DNA of 64,000 nucleotides from Roseibium porphyridii (GTDB lineage Bacteria > Pseudomonadota > Alphaproteobacteria > Rhizobiales > Stappiaceae): positions 1,840,001 through 1,904,000 of the forward strand of contig NZ_CP120863.1 in assembly GCF_026191725.2 (NCBI RefSeq). Reading direction: 5' to 3'. The position numbers and the translations under genes are program-made. This document shows, in pieces, positions 17,893-26,781 of the stretch (positions are counted from its first letter, which is position 1; every line of letters starts with the position of its first letter). The notes below the pieces were generated by a model. The model was not told the origin of the DNA, did not search any database, and saw nothing but the letters and a program-made list of their open reading frames with translations.

Positions 17893-18912
17893 TTATTGCA
17901 GACCCGTCCTGTCGATGATGCCACGGTTGCACCCCATTGCGACGGTATCGGCCGCCCGCATCAACTCACCCAGGTCGCTTTCCTGAGTTATCTTGCCTTT
18001 CATGCCGAGCCAGATCTCGTTGATCAAGGTACGGCTGCCGTCACTGGTGCACTTGATCAGAACTCTGTCTCCTGTGCCTTGGCCGAAAGATGTGTCAAAG
18101 GCTGCGCGGATATCGGCCCCTGTGATTTCGGCACCGACATTGTTGAAGAACAAGTCCCCGACAGCGGATTGATTGACGAGTTCAGTCAGGTAAAGCGTGT
18201 CATCATAATACTCATCAGCGCCACCTTCGCCCAGGAAACAGGTGCCGTGTTTTATCCATTCATGATGGTGCAGGAAACTGGCATATCCTGGCATGGCAGC
18301 TTGCAAGGCATCGGCGGTTTCGGTGTCGATCGCCGGAGCAGGGAGACGATCCCAGGTATCGGGCTTGTCCAGGTCTATGATGCTGGTCGGCACTCCGCAG
18401 TAAATGTTGTCCTTTGGCTGCGGCCACAGGCCATGGATGGAGAGCTGGCGGGTCGTGTGCGGAAGAAGGCCATCGTTCAGGTCACGGCATTCCTTCTTGC
18501 CGGGTCGGAATTCACAAAACGCTGGCTGCCAGGAGAGGGTCAGAAGGTTGTCGACGGACTCTGTGCCTTCCTGCTCGATGACATCATCGGAACCGCCTGT
18601 TCCAGTGCCACCTGTCCGGGTATCGGCCTTGACCACGTGAATGCCGCAGTCCGCACTGACCCATCGAGCGGTTGATACGGGAGCGTTGTCCATCTGAACC
18701 TGGAAATAGTCTCCACCTTCCTTGTTCAACCCGAGCATCTTATAGGCCATATTGGGTGAGGTGGTGATGCTGCCCGGATTGGTCTGCCTGTTTTTGCTGT
18801 GATAGGCTTCGCAGGTTTCGAAGGCGATGAAATAGCCTTCCAATTTCTTGAACGCCGATGCCGGTGTCGTCACCAAAAAGCTGCCTGCGATCAATGCAAT
18901 AAGAAAACGCAT
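17893..18912 (-). CDS. RNase T2 family ribonuclease with N-terminal extension
   Basis: Secreted endoribonuclease of 339 residues. After a signal peptide (cleavage near ASAFKK, residue 20) comes an extra segment of about 100 residues with three Cys (C34, C89 and nearby), then a short Gly/Thr linker (TGGTGTGG), then the T2 domain. The active sites are complete: CAS I SIHGLWPQ (H160) and CAS II HHEWIKHGTC (H217, E218, K221, H222). Typical bacterial members are 200-270 residues, so the extension is unusual. It lies between ychF and pth, interrupting a usual neighbourhood. Confidence 0.88.
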   Translation of the reverse strand: MRFLIALIAGSFLVTTPASAFKKLEGYFIAFETCEAYHSKNRQTNPGSITTSPNMAYKMLGLNKEGGDYFQVQMDNAPVSTARWVSADCGIHVVKADTRTGGTGTGGSDDVIEQEGTESVDNLLTLSWQPAFCEFRPGKKECRDLNDGLLPHTTRQLSIHGLWPQPKDNIYCGVPTSIIDLDKPDTWDRLPAPAIDTETADALQAAMPGYASFLHHHEWIKHGTCFLGEGGADEYYDDTLYLTELVNQSAVGDLFFNNVGAEITGADIRAAFDTSFGQGTGDRVLIKCTSDGSRTLINEIWLGMKGKITQESDLGELMRAADTVAMGCNRGIIDRTGLQ

Positions 18913-19098
18913 TGCCTACCTCCCAGAACCACTGGACGGACACCGCGAACAAATGCTCCTGGTGTCTTCTCGGGGGGAACGACCTAATCCTTGCCGTGTC
19001 ACCATGTCGTTCTTATGACGAGAGCTGCGGATCCTGTTTGTGCTTTGCTTGGTTCCGGCGTAACAGCAGCCAATTTACTGTATTCGCTGGAGCTGGGG

Positions 19099-19842
19099 TC
19101 AGTCGCCACGGAACAGTTTTTTCAGCATGTCTGCCATCGGCCCGGATTTGGGCATGGCCGTTGGCTTAGGCTGACGGGCCTGCCGAATGTGGCTTTGCCC
19201 CTTTGGTTTTGCCGCAGGCCTGCCAGGGCGCTCGCCCACTACTTCAGGTTTGCCCTTGCGCTGTGCTTTTTGCGGTTCCAGTGAAAGCGTCAGTTTGTTG
19301 GCAAATTGACTGTCCTGCCCGGTTGCGAGCAGATCGGCATGGTTCGCTATTTCCTCAAGAAGTGGTTCCAGCCAGTCCTGATCCGCCTTTGCAAAGTCAC
19401 CAAGAACATAGTTCGATACCAGCTTCTTGTCGCCGGGGTGTCCGATGCCGAGACGAAGACGCCGGTAGTCCGGCCCGATATGCGCGGAGATGGAACGCAA
19501 TCCATTGTGACCACCGTGACCACCGCCTTTTTTCATGCGGAATTTGGCAGGCGGCAAGTCGAGCTCATCGTAGAGAACGACGATGTCTTCGGGTTGAAGC
19601 TTATAGAAGCGCATGGCTTCACCCACCGACCGGCCGCTTTCGTTCATGTAGGTTGAAGGTTTTAACAGGAGAGCCTTGTCTGTTCCGAGGCGTCCTTCGG
19701 AAACCTGACCCTGAAACCGGGCGCGCCAGGGCTGAAAAGCCGAATGGCTGCGGTGAATTTCGTCCACGGCCATGAAACCGATGTTGTGCCGGTTTCCTGC
19801 GTATTTCGCACCTGGATTACCGAGACCGACGATCAGCTTCAT
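19099..19842 (-). CDS. pth: Peptidyl-tRNA hydrolase
   Basis: Frees tRNA from stalled peptidyl-tRNA. Core Pth signatures are [23 protein letters not shown] (catalytic His in the RHNIGF segment), [10 protein letters not shown] and [11 protein letters not shown]. At 247 residues it exceeds the 190-200 of E. coli Pth: from about residue 190 a basic, Pro-rich tail runs to LKKLFRGD, as commonly seen in Rhizobiales. It lies downstream of rplY, with a hairpin terminator between them. Confidence 0.96.
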   Translation of the reverse strand: MKLIVGLGNPGAKYAGNRHNIGFMAVDEIHRSHSAFQPWRARFQGQVSEGRLGTDKALLLKPSTYMNESGRSVGEAMRFYKLQPEDIVVLYDELDLPPAKFRMKKGGGHGGHNGLRSISAHIGPDYRRLRLGIGHPGDKKLVSNYVLGDFAKADQDWLEPLLEEIANHADLLATGQDSQFANKLTLSLEPQKAQRKGKPEVVGERPGRPAAKPKGQSHIRQARQPKPTAMPKSGPMADMLKKLFRGD

Positions 19843-19872
19843 AATGTGCCTTTCACGTCCGTTGTTGAAACG

Positions 19873-19899
19873 AAAAAGCAGCCCAACCGGCTGCTTTGA
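19873..19899 (-). terminator. Terminator between rplY and pth
   Basis: Stem AAAGCAGCC (19875-19883) with GGCTGCTTT (19889-19897), five-base loop; on the minus strand it is followed by TTTCG. It should end most rplY transcripts before pth. Confidence 0.75.
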
Positions 19900-19982
19900 A
19901 GTCGTCCCCGAATTTGCTCCGTGATGGAGCGCCGGGGCAGAAGGCGGTGACCGCCTCCTTATTGTTGTAACAGAAGTGAAGC

Positions 19983-20618
19983 TTATTCGCTTGCTTCTTC
20001 TTCGCCCTCTTCAGCGCCTTCTGCTTCTTCACCTTCGTCGGTTTCTTTCATGCCGGCCGGAGCCGCAATCGTTGCGATGGTGAAGTCGCGGTCGGTGATG
20101 GTCGGCTCAGCGCCTTCCGGCAGATCAACTGCGGAGATGTGCAGGCTGTCGCCCGGCTCAGCTTTGGCAAGATCCAAAACCAGAGCTTCAGGAATGCTGT
20201 CTGCAGGCACGTTCATTTCGACCGTGTGACGGACGATGTTCAAGACGCCGCCTTTTTTCAGGCCCGGGCAGTCTTCTTCATTGATGAACTGGACCGGAAT
20301 TTCGACCGTGAGGGTCGCACCTTTGGCAACACGCAGGAAGTCGACATGCAGGACGTCATCACGCACCGGGTGCAGCTGATAGTCCTTGGCGATAACCTGA
20401 TGCTTTTCACCGTCGATGTTGATCGTGCCGATCTGCGCGGTAAAGCCACCCTTGTGCAGGGTAATGGTTGTTTCTTTTACCGGAATGGTGATCGGCAGTG
20501 CCGGTTTCTTGTCGCCGTAGATAACGGCGGGGAGAAGGCCTTCGCGACGCAGTGCCCGTGCGGCCCCCTTGCCCACCCGGTCCCGTGCCGACGCCTTCAG
20601 CTCATAGCTGGAAGCCAT
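19983..20618 (-). CDS. rplY: 50S ribosomal protein L25 (Ctc form)
   Basis: 5S-rRNA-binding protein of the long Ctc/TL5 form, 211 residues. The L25 domain fills about 1-95 ([30 protein letters not shown]) and the beta-rich C-terminal TL5 domain 96-185; the end is a strongly acidic, Glu-rich tail ([17 protein letters not shown]). A GGAG-like site precedes the ATG. About 326 bases upstream hold its leader and promoter and those of the divergent TfoX gene. Confidence 0.96.
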   Translation of the reverse strand: MASSYELKASARDRVGKGAARALRREGLLPAVIYGDKKPALPITIPVKETTITLHKGGFTAQIGTINIDGEKHQVIAKDYQLHPVRDDVLHVDFLRVAKGATLTVEIPVQFINEEDCPGLKKGGVLNIVRHTVEMNVPADSIPEALVLDLAKAEPGDSLHISAVDLPEGAEPTITDRDFTIATIAAPAGMKETDEGEEAEGAEEGEEEASE

Positions 20619-20944
20619 GGGAAACTCCTTGGTGTATTAAGAACGGATCGGCGAACCTTTGCGCCTTCAAAAGACTTTCAGTTGTTCGGGATCGATCCAC
20701 ATGCGCCTCCTCCAGGGGTGCAGGCGCGAGCGCGTACATACAGAAACACCCGCAATTACGCAAGTCTGCCGCTCCAATTTTGTTGTTTCAGGCGCCGAAT
20801 TCGAGCGTTATTTCGTGTGGTCAATGTCCAGAGGCGACTGGTAGTGCTCCGTTCTATTTTGGAGGAAAGTAATTACTCAACTGAAAGGTTGACTGATTTT
20901 GGCGTCCGGACAAAACTGTCCAGAACAAAACGGGTGGAGCTGCC
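20619..20944. other. Intergenic region between rplY and TfoX-N gene
   Basis: A 326-base divergent region. It should carry the rplY promoter and leader and the TfoX-gene promoter; TTGACT at 20889-20894 is a possible -35 box. I see no tRNA, riboswitch or repeat in it. Confidence 0.5.
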
Positions 20945-21286
20945 ATGGCAATCGACGAGGACCTCAACAACAGGCTGCGTGATGCGCTTGCGGACAAAGG
21001 GGGACTTTCAGAAAAGAAGATGATGGGAGGCACGTGCTTCTTGCTCAATGGCCATATGGTGTGCGGTGCTGACCGCACAAAGGATGGAGAAAGTCGGTTT
21101 ATGTTCCGGGTTGGGAAAGACAATCATGGAACAGCGGAAACGTTGCCCGGAGCGACACCAATGATGCAGGGAGGGCGTGTGATGAGTGGCCTGTTCTTTG
21201 TGGCAGAAGACGATGCGTCCGATGACATCCTTCGTGACTGGCTGGACCTTGCCGTCGCAAATGCAATGACGCTGAAACCCAAGTGA
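20945..21286 (+). CDS. TfoX/Sxy N-terminal-domain protein
   Basis: A 113-residue protein with the TfoX-N fold alone: LNNRLRDALADKGGLSEKKMMGGTCFLLNGHMVCG followed by MFRVGKDNHG and the terminal LRDWLDLAVANA. Full-length Sxy/TfoX controls competence in gammaproteobacteria, but such single-domain proteins in alphaproteobacteria have no agreed role. The ATG is preceded by GTGGAG. It is convergent with the MOSC gene, 25 bases away. Confidence 0.85.
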   Translation: MAIDEDLNNRLRDALADKGGLSEKKMMGGTCFLLNGHMVCGADRTKDGESRFMFRVGKDNHGTAETLPGATPMMQGGRVMSGLFFVAEDDASDDILRDWLDLAVANAMTLKPK

Positions 21287-21311
21287 TTTTTCTTTGTCTT
21301 AAGGATGTGGT

Positions 21312-21998
21312 TCACCCCTTAAGCCGACGGGATGTATCCTCCTGAAAAGCCGGATCGGCTTTTTTGGCAAACGCTTTTTGCCAGGGTTCGGCCAATTCAG
21401 GGAGCTCAGACAGGGCGCGTGCCATCTGCGGATCAACGCGTGGGCTGAACCTGGCATGAATTACTTCCTTCAGGTTCCATTCCGGGCAGGGGCGCTCGAC
21501 CAGGATCAGCTCGTCACCCGCTTCAAATTGGCCTTCCTGCAAAACCCGGAAATACCATCCCGTCCGCGCGGTTTTCTGAAAATGGGCGGCCTGTGCCGGA
21601 TTGCCGGTGTGCATGTTGAGCTTCCAGCACGGTTGGCGGGCCTGGGAGATCTGGACACGAACCGTGCCGGCGGCAAATACGTCGCCGAGGCAAAGCTCTG
21701 CTTCTGTAAATCCGTCCGACGCAATGTTCTCTCCGAAGCCTCCCGGTTTGAATATTTCCTGCCGGTCGGGAAATGTTTCCCGCCAATAAGCGTAATGCTC
21801 GGAAGGATAGATGTGCAGGGCTTTGTCTGGTCCACCGTGAACAGCACGGTCTGCCTGACTGTCCGTTAAGAGGCCTTCACGGCCGACCTGTTGCGGACCG
21901 GCGGTCAGTGTCTTTCGGATCGCGGATTGTTCCTTGTCCTGCCAAAGCTGTTCAGGCTTGCCGGTATAAATGCTGAGGATTTTCGCTTTCAAAGTCAT
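21312..21998 (-). CDS. MOSC-domain protein (YiiM-like)
   Basis: MOSC-domain protein of 228 residues in the YiiM subfamily; YiiM-type proteins use a molybdenum cofactor to reduce N-hydroxylated bases such as 6-hydroxylaminopurine. Visible landmarks are DRAVHGGPDKALHIYPSEHYAYW, FGENIASDGFTEAELCLGDVF, and ISQARQPCWKLNMH, which holds the conserved Cys that binds molybdenum. It starts 9 bases after the MarR gene ends, so the two form one transcript; the MarR protein may respond to the same chemical stress. Confidence 0.88.
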   Translation of the reverse strand: MTLKAKILSIYTGKPEQLWQDKEQSAIRKTLTAGPQQVGREGLLTDSQADRAVHGGPDKALHIYPSEHYAYWRETFPDRQEIFKPGGFGENIASDGFTEAELCLGDVFAAGTVRVQISQARQPCWKLNMHTGNPAQAAHFQKTARTGWYFRVLQEGQFEAGDELILVERPCPEWNLKEVIHARFSPRVDPQMARALSELPELAEPWQKAFAKKADPAFQEDTSRRLKG

Positions 21999-22007
21999 GC
22001 ACTTGCC

Positions 22008-22559
22008 TCATGTAGCAGCGTGTTCGTGGCAAATCTGGCCGGTTTCGACCGGCGACAGTCCAACCTCGAGCAGTTTGCAGTATCCACCTTTTTCAAGGTT
22101 CTCGTGATGTTTGCAGGTCCGGCAGAGCCCGAAGGACCGATTGCCTCTCTGAAGCAGCATTGCGCTCACGAGAGCCTTTAGTCCGGTCGCCAGCGCGGTT
22201 GATGTGTCTTTTGGCAGATCATCAATGACCTCGTCCATACCCGATGAAACATTCAGAAGGTCCAAACCGTCTTGCGCAACGTCATATCGGATGCTGCGTT
22301 TGTCGGCATCTGAACGGGTTTCATCAATCAGGTTCTTGCGTGCCAGCGCCTTGAGGGTCTGGGACGCCGTACCGCGCGTCGTCGCCAGATAGTCCGCCAC
22401 ATGCGAAGGCGCTCGCGAAAAGCGGTTGGCCCGAGCCAGATAGCTGAGCGCTGCAAATTGCGAAGGGTTCAACGGGCCGTTCCACTCTTCTGCCGCGCTC
22501 AAACGGGTCAGGCGATCGATCAGGTCTCGAATCTGTTGCGCTTCTGTGAAGTCAGTCAT
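22008..22559 (-). CDS. MarR-family regulator with C-terminal Cys cluster
   Basis: Transcription factor of 183 residues. The winged helix spans about 20-120 (SQFAALSYLARANRFSRAPSHVADYLATT, ASQTLKALARKNLI, DADKRSIRYDV). After the dimer helix comes a Cys/His cluster near residues 149-180: CRTC-x11-C-x15-C-x-x-H, ending CHEHAAT. Four Cys in this spacing suggest a zinc or iron-sulfur site, so metal or redox sensing is likely. It is the first gene of a MarR-MOSC operon and is divergent from a secreted protein; an 11-base inverted repeat lies between them. Confidence 0.85.
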   Translation of the reverse strand: MTDFTEAQQIRDLIDRLTRLSAAEEWNGPLNPSQFAALSYLARANRFSRAPSHVADYLATTRGTASQTLKALARKNLIDETRSDADKRSIRYDVAQDGLDLLNVSSGMDEVIDDLPKDTSTALATGLKALVSAMLLQRGNRSFGLCRTCKHHENLEKGGYCKLLEVGLSPVETGQICHEHAAT

Positions 22560-22570
22560 GAATCAATATG

Positions 22571-22611
22571 TAGCGAGTCGAAATTAAACTTGCAATAGTA
22601 TCGACTCGCTA
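22571..22611. promoter_or_regulatory. Paired inverted operator between MarR and secreted-protein genes
   Basis: TAGCGAGTCGA (22571-22581) and its exact reverse complement TCGACTCGCTA (22601-22611), centres 30 bases apart, fill the short divergent promoter region. The position fits autoregulation by the adjacent MarR protein with control of both transcripts; that assignment is inference. Confidence 0.7.
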
Positions 22612-22648
22612 TTAATTAGGTTCTGCCTTCAGAAAAGGAGATTGGCAA

Positions 22649-23413
22649 ATGTTGAAGCAGATCCTTGGAAGTCTTTTGGTCGCTGGAATGCCGGCCGCAT
22701 CTCTTGCGGGCGGGGACCACGGTCATCACGCACTCAATCAGGACGGAGCGATCCTCTCCCCGGAAAATGGGGAGACCGACCAAAACTATGACATCCTCGC
22801 CGCGCATGTGCACCGAAAGGGCCGTGTCGTCACTTTTCATATGACGCTTACGGGAAGCGCCGGGGCAACAGTACCTGAGAAGAATGGGGACTTGGCTGGT
22901 GCGCCTGTGCATTCCTACGTCTGGCCAACGTCACTTGAACCGGCGAGCGTCGGCTTTGAAGGTGGCAAAGGTATTCTGGCGTTGGCTGCAACGAGCCATC
23001 CTGATTTCGATGATACACCGCTCTTTGACGAAGATGGGGACGGTGATGTCGGCAATGACGGCGCGAAGTGGCATTCGCACTGGGTTGTACTGACTCCGAA
23101 CGATGCGTGCGGGCCGGGCGCCTTGTCAGTTCAGGATATCCCGGATGGGGCCAATCCCAAAATGCCGGCAACCTGGCCGGGCCTTCCGCTTTATATCGAC
23201 AGTCCCGGTTTTTCACCGGTTCTGGACGAACAGGAAATCACCATCAATGTTTCGTTCAGTGATGCATCAGTCGTCGATGGCCTGAAATATGACGGCGTGA
23301 CTTCAGCGCTGAGGGTCAACCAGAGTATCCACGCACCACTGCTATGTGTTGTTGACGTGTTTGACGTTGCTTCTGGAGACTTGAGCCTGCCGGGCGAACT
23401 TGCAGATCACTAA
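22649..23413 (+). CDS. Secreted protein of unknown function with Asp-rich loop
   Basis: A 254-residue protein that I do not recognise. Signal peptide cleavage is likely after ASLAGG (residue 20-22). The mature part begins with a His cluster (GDHGHHALN), contains HVHRKGRVVTFHM and a calcium-binding-type loop DEDGDGDVGNDG followed by WHSHW, with two Cys (NDACGPG, LLCVVD). Many His and Asp residues suggest metal binding. AAAAGGAGA precedes the ATG. It is divergent from the Cys-rich MarR gene over a paired operator and ends at a bidirectional hairpin. Confidence 0.75.
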   Translation: MLKQILGSLLVAGMPAASLAGGDHGHHALNQDGAILSPENGETDQNYDILAAHVHRKGRVVTFHMTLTGSAGATVPEKNGDLAGAPVHSYVWPTSLEPASVGFEGGKGILALAATSHPDFDDTPLFDEDGDGDVGNDGAKWHSHWVVLTPNDACGPGALSVQDIPDGANPKMPATWPGLPLYIDSPGFSPVLDEQEITINVSFSDASVVDGLKYDGVTSALRVNQSIHAPLLCVVDVFDVASGDLSLPGELADH

Positions 23414-23417
23414 GACC

Positions 23418-23446
23418 AGCTGTGCCGGAAAAAACCCGGCACAGCT
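23418..23446. terminator. Hairpin between convergent genes
   Basis: Perfect 11-base stem AGCTGTGCCGG / CCGGCACAGCT with an A-rich loop, in the 40-base gap between the secreted-protein gene (+) and codA (-). No T-run follows on either strand, so it may work as a bidirectional 3'-end hairpin rather than a classic intrinsic terminator. Confidence 0.6.
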
Positions 23447-23453
23447 CTCCAGA

Positions 23454-24746
23454 TCAGTTCTCCGATGGTGCATAAGAGGCTGGATCGACGATGTCCGGAC
23501 GACCCTTTAATGTCAGTTGCGATTGACGCGCTGGTGTTGTGGAAATGACTTTCCCGCCTTTGACCACTTTAAGCCGTGTCGCCTTGAGGCGGATTGCCTC
23601 GATTGCGTCGCGCGCCTGAAGCAATACGAAATCCGCCTTGCAGTCTTTTGCAATGCCATAGCCTTCAAGGCCCATGGCATTTGCCGGATGACTGGTAACG
23701 CAGTCGAAGCAATAGCGGATTGCTTCTCGGCTCGTCATTTGTGCGACGTGGAGCCCCATTGAAGCCACTTCGAGCATGTCGCCGGATCCCATGGAGTACC
23801 AGGGATCCATCACGCAATCATGACCGAAGGCCACATTGATGCCATAGGAGCGCATTTCCGGAACGCGGGTTTGGCCGCGGCGTTTCGGGTATGTGTCATG
23901 GCGGCCCTGGAGCGTGATGTTGATCAACGGGTTGGCAATGGCATGAACCTCAGCTTCGGCAATCAGCGGCAGAAGCTTGGAAACATAGTAGTTGTCCATC
24001 GAGTGCATCGACGTCAGGTGTGAGCCTGCGACACGTCCCTCCAGGCCAAGGCGTTGGGTTTCATAGGCAAGCGTTTCAATGTGACGAGACATGGGGTCGT
24101 CGGTCTCGTCGCAATGCATATCAACCATGAGGCCGCGTTCAGCCGCCACTTCGCAAAGCCTTCTGACAGACCGGGCGCCATCATCCATGGTGCGTTCAAA
24201 ATGCGGAATACCACCGACGATGTCGACGCCCATATCAAGGGCTTTTAACAGGTTGGCCTCGGCATTCGGAGAGCGATAGAGACCGTCTTGCGGAAAAGCG
24301 ACAAGCTGGAGGTCGATATAGTCCTTTACCTTGTCGCGAACCTCCAGCAACCCTTTGACGCCGGTCAGCCTGTCATCGCAGACATCGACATGTGTTCGAA
24401 TGGCCAAAAGTCCTTGTGAGACGGCAAGGTCGCAGTAATTCAGGGCGCGTTCAATAACTGCGTCAACGGTCAGTATCTCCTTGAGCTCCCCCCAGAGCGC
24501 GATGCCTTCCAAGAGCGTTCCACTCTGGTTCATGCGCGGCAATCCCAGTGAGAGCGTCGCATCCATATGGAAGTGACTGTCCACGAACGGGGGTGAGACC
24601 AGTTTGCCATCAGCGTCGATGATGGTCTGGGCGTCTGCGGCAATGCCGGTTTCAACCGCTTCGATCCGACCATTGCGGCAAGCAATGTCCACGCTGGTTC
24701 GACCATCCGGCAGATTGGCGTTTTTTACGAGAAGGTCAAAGCTCAT
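23454..24746 (-). CDS. codA: Cytosine deaminase family amidohydrolase
   Basis: Zinc- or iron-dependent amidohydrolase of 430 residues that most likely converts cytosine (or a related base such as isocytosine) to uracil. The metal site can be read as H58 and H60 in DSHFHMD, the HCDETDDP motif (His, catalytic Glu), HLTSMH, and the Asp in GHDCVMDPW. It is the last gene of the BMP-type ABC operon, 11 bases after the permease gene, so it probably acts on the imported base. The exact substrate cannot be fixed from sequence. Confidence 0.88.
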   Translation of the reverse strand: MSFDLLVKNANLPDGRTSVDIACRNGRIEAVETGIAADAQTIIDADGKLVSPPFVDSHFHMDATLSLGLPRMNQSGTLLEGIALWGELKEILTVDAVIERALNYCDLAVSQGLLAIRTHVDVCDDRLTGVKGLLEVRDKVKDYIDLQLVAFPQDGLYRSPNAEANLLKALDMGVDIVGGIPHFERTMDDGARSVRRLCEVAAERGLMVDMHCDETDDPMSRHIETLAYETQRLGLEGRVAGSHLTSMHSMDNYYVSKLLPLIAEAEVHAIANPLINITLQGRHDTYPKRRGQTRVPEMRSYGINVAFGHDCVMDPWYSMGSGDMLEVASMGLHVAQMTSREAIRYCFDCVTSHPANAMGLEGYGIAKDCKADFVLLQARDAIEAIRLKATRLKVVKGGKVISTTPARQSQLTLKGRPDIVDPASYAPSEN

Positions 24747-24757
24747 CGGGACACACC

Positions 24758-25702
24758 TCAGCGTTGGCCGCGGAAATAGGGAACAAGCAGCGCTCTCGGG
24801 TAGTCTGCCCGGCGGGCAACCACGATCAGCGCCGCGATCGACAGAAGATAGGGCATCATCAGGAAGACCTGACCGGGGATGAAACTGCCGACTTCCGTCT
24901 GGAGCCTGACTTGGAAGGCATCGAATGCTCCAAAGAGCAGTGCACCGATCAGCGCCTTGCCAGGGCGCCAGGAAGCGAAAACGGTGAGTGCGATACAGAT
25001 CCAGCCGCGACCGTTGACCATGCCGAAGAAAAAGGCGTCAAAGGCGGACATCGTTAGGAAAGCACCTCCAAGTGCCATGATGGCGGATCCGGCGACGACT
25101 GTTCCGATGCGGATCGCATAGACAGAAAGGCCTTGAGACTCAACGGCGGAAGGATTGTCGCCAACGGCTCGGATCGCCAGTCCCAGCGGGGTCCTGTAGA
25201 GAACATATGCTGTTGCCACAACAAGAAAGAGGGCGAGAAACGTCAGCGGTGTCTGCTGAAAGAGCGCCGGACCGATGAATGGCAATTCGCTGAGGACAGG
25301 AATGTCGAGTGGCTGAAAAGCGTCGATGCGTGGCGGCGAGGAGACGTCAGGCAGGGCCGTGCGATAGATGAAATAACTGAGCGAGGTCGCAAAGAGCGTT
25401 ACACCGATCCCCGATACATGCTGCGACAAGCCGAGTGGCACTGTCAGGATCGCGTGAATCAGCCCGAAGAGTGCCCCCGCGCATGCCGCAACGAAGACAC
25501 CACCCCACAAGCCGGCCCCAAGCCAGACGGCCATCCAGCCTGCCATTGCGCCTGCAGTAAAGATGCCTTCGATACCTAGATTAAGAACCCCGGCACGCTC
25601 GCAAATCAGTGCCCCGATCACGCCGAAGATCAAAGGCGTAGCGATGCGCAGCGCCGCCGCCCAGAAATTGGCAGACAGTAGAATGTCCAAGATCTCTGTC
25701 AT
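24758..25702 (-). CDS. BMP-type ABC transporter permease 2
   Basis: Inner-membrane permease of 314 residues with about 8-9 helices, of the family shared by NupQ/YufQ-type nucleoside uptake systems. Landmarks include ALICERAGVLNLGIEGIFTAGAM and the late GLAIRAVGDNPSAVESQGLSV, the EAA-like cytoplasmic loop. The start overlaps the stop of permease 1 by 4 bases. With its partner it forms the membrane pore of the importer. Confidence 0.93.
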   Translation of the reverse strand: MTEILDILLSANFWAAALRIATPLIFGVIGALICERAGVLNLGIEGIFTAGAMAGWMAVWLGAGLWGGVFVAACAGALFGLIHAILTVPLGLSQHVSGIGVTLFATSLSYFIYRTALPDVSSPPRIDAFQPLDIPVLSELPFIGPALFQQTPLTFLALFLVVATAYVLYRTPLGLAIRAVGDNPSAVESQGLSVYAIRIGTVVAGSAIMALGGAFLTMSAFDAFFFGMVNGRGWICIALTVFASWRPGKALIGALLFGAFDAFQVRLQTEVGSFIPGQVFLMMPYLLSIAALIVVARRADYPRALLVPYFRGQR

Positions 25703-26781
25703 TTTGCTGTCTCCTTTGCAGACGGGGCACCAACAAAGCGGATCTTGAACCTCAAGAACAGTCCAGCCACCAGGACGCAGAGCAGAGACATTGCGACCAT
25801 CAAGTCCGCCAGATAATTGGAAACACCCGTTGCGCGGGACATGGAATCCGCGCCGACGAAAATGCTGGCGATAAAGAGGGCTGCGATGATCACGCCGACG
25901 GGAGATAGGCCAGCCAGCATGGCCACGACAATTCCCGAATACCCGAAACCGGGAGACAAGTCCGCCGTCAGATACCCTTTCAGTCCTGCAACTTCACCGA
26001 CGCCCGCAAGACCAGCCAGAGCACCGGAAATCAGCCCAACCCGCACGAAGGTAGCGGTGACGGGAATACCGGAATGGCGCGCTGCCGCAGCATTTTCACC
26101 AACTGCGCGGATTTCGAAACCCCAGACCGTGCGCTTTAGCAGAAAGTAGACACCGAGCGAGGCGACGAGCGCAATGATCAGGCCCCAATGGATGCGCATT
26201 CTGGCCATCAGTTTGGGCAACGCAGCTTCATCAAGGATGGGTTCCGATTGTGGCCAGCCCATTCCCATCGGGTCTTTCATCGGGCCTTCCAGCATCATCT
26301 GGACAAAAAGCAGGATGATGAAGTTCAAGAGGAGCGTGGTGACCACTTCATCGACACCAAGGCGGGTTTTCAAAAGCGTTGGGCCGAGCATGACAAGTCC
26401 GCCCGCCAGGGCCCCGGCCAGAATGACCAGGGGAATGAGAAACAACGAAGGGCCTCCAAAGACTCCCGTGCCGACAGCAACTGCGGCTAGAGCACCCGCA
26501 TAGAGCTGGCCTTCAGCGCCAATGTTCCAGAGTTTTGCCCGGAAGGCGACGGCGGCTGCCAGACCGGTCAGGATCAGGGGCGTGGCGCGCGTAAGCATCT
26601 CGGTGAAGGCGAACATTGATCCGAAAGCGCCCTTGACCATCAGGCCGTAGGCACCAAAGACGGACAGGCCGGCGAACGCCATGGGTATGGCTGCCAGCAA
26701 CAAGGCTGCCACTGCAGCAGCAACGGATACAAGGAGCACCCTTGAAACGGGAACCGGGCCTCTGGGTTCAAAGCGGATCAT
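25699..26781 (-). CDS. BMP-type ABC transporter permease 1
   Basis: Second pore subunit, 360 residues, of the NupP/YufP kind. AFRAKLWNIGAEGQLYAGALAAVAVG and the cytoplasmic loop GFEIRAVGENAAAARHSGIPVT mark the family; about nine hydrophobic helices are visible. It overlaps the ATPase gene by 4 bases at its start and permease 2 by 4 bases at its end, so all three are translationally coupled. Confidence 0.93.
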   Translation of the reverse strand: MIRFEPRGPVPVSRVLLVSVAAAVAALLLAAIPMAFAGLSVFGAYGLMVKGAFGSMFAFTEMLTRATPLILTGLAAAVAFRAKLWNIGAEGQLYAGALAAVAVGTGVFGGPSLFLIPLVILAGALAGGLVMLGPTLLKTRLGVDEVVTTLLLNFIILLFVQMMLEGPMKDPMGMGWPQSEPILDEAALPKLMARMRIHWGLIIALVASLGVYFLLKRTVWGFEIRAVGENAAAARHSGIPVTATFVRVGLISGALAGLAGVGEVAGLKGYLTADLSPGFGYSGIVVAMLAGLSPVGVIIAALFIASIFVGADSMSRATGVSNYLADLMVAMSLLCVLVAGLFLRFKIRFVGAPSAKETAK

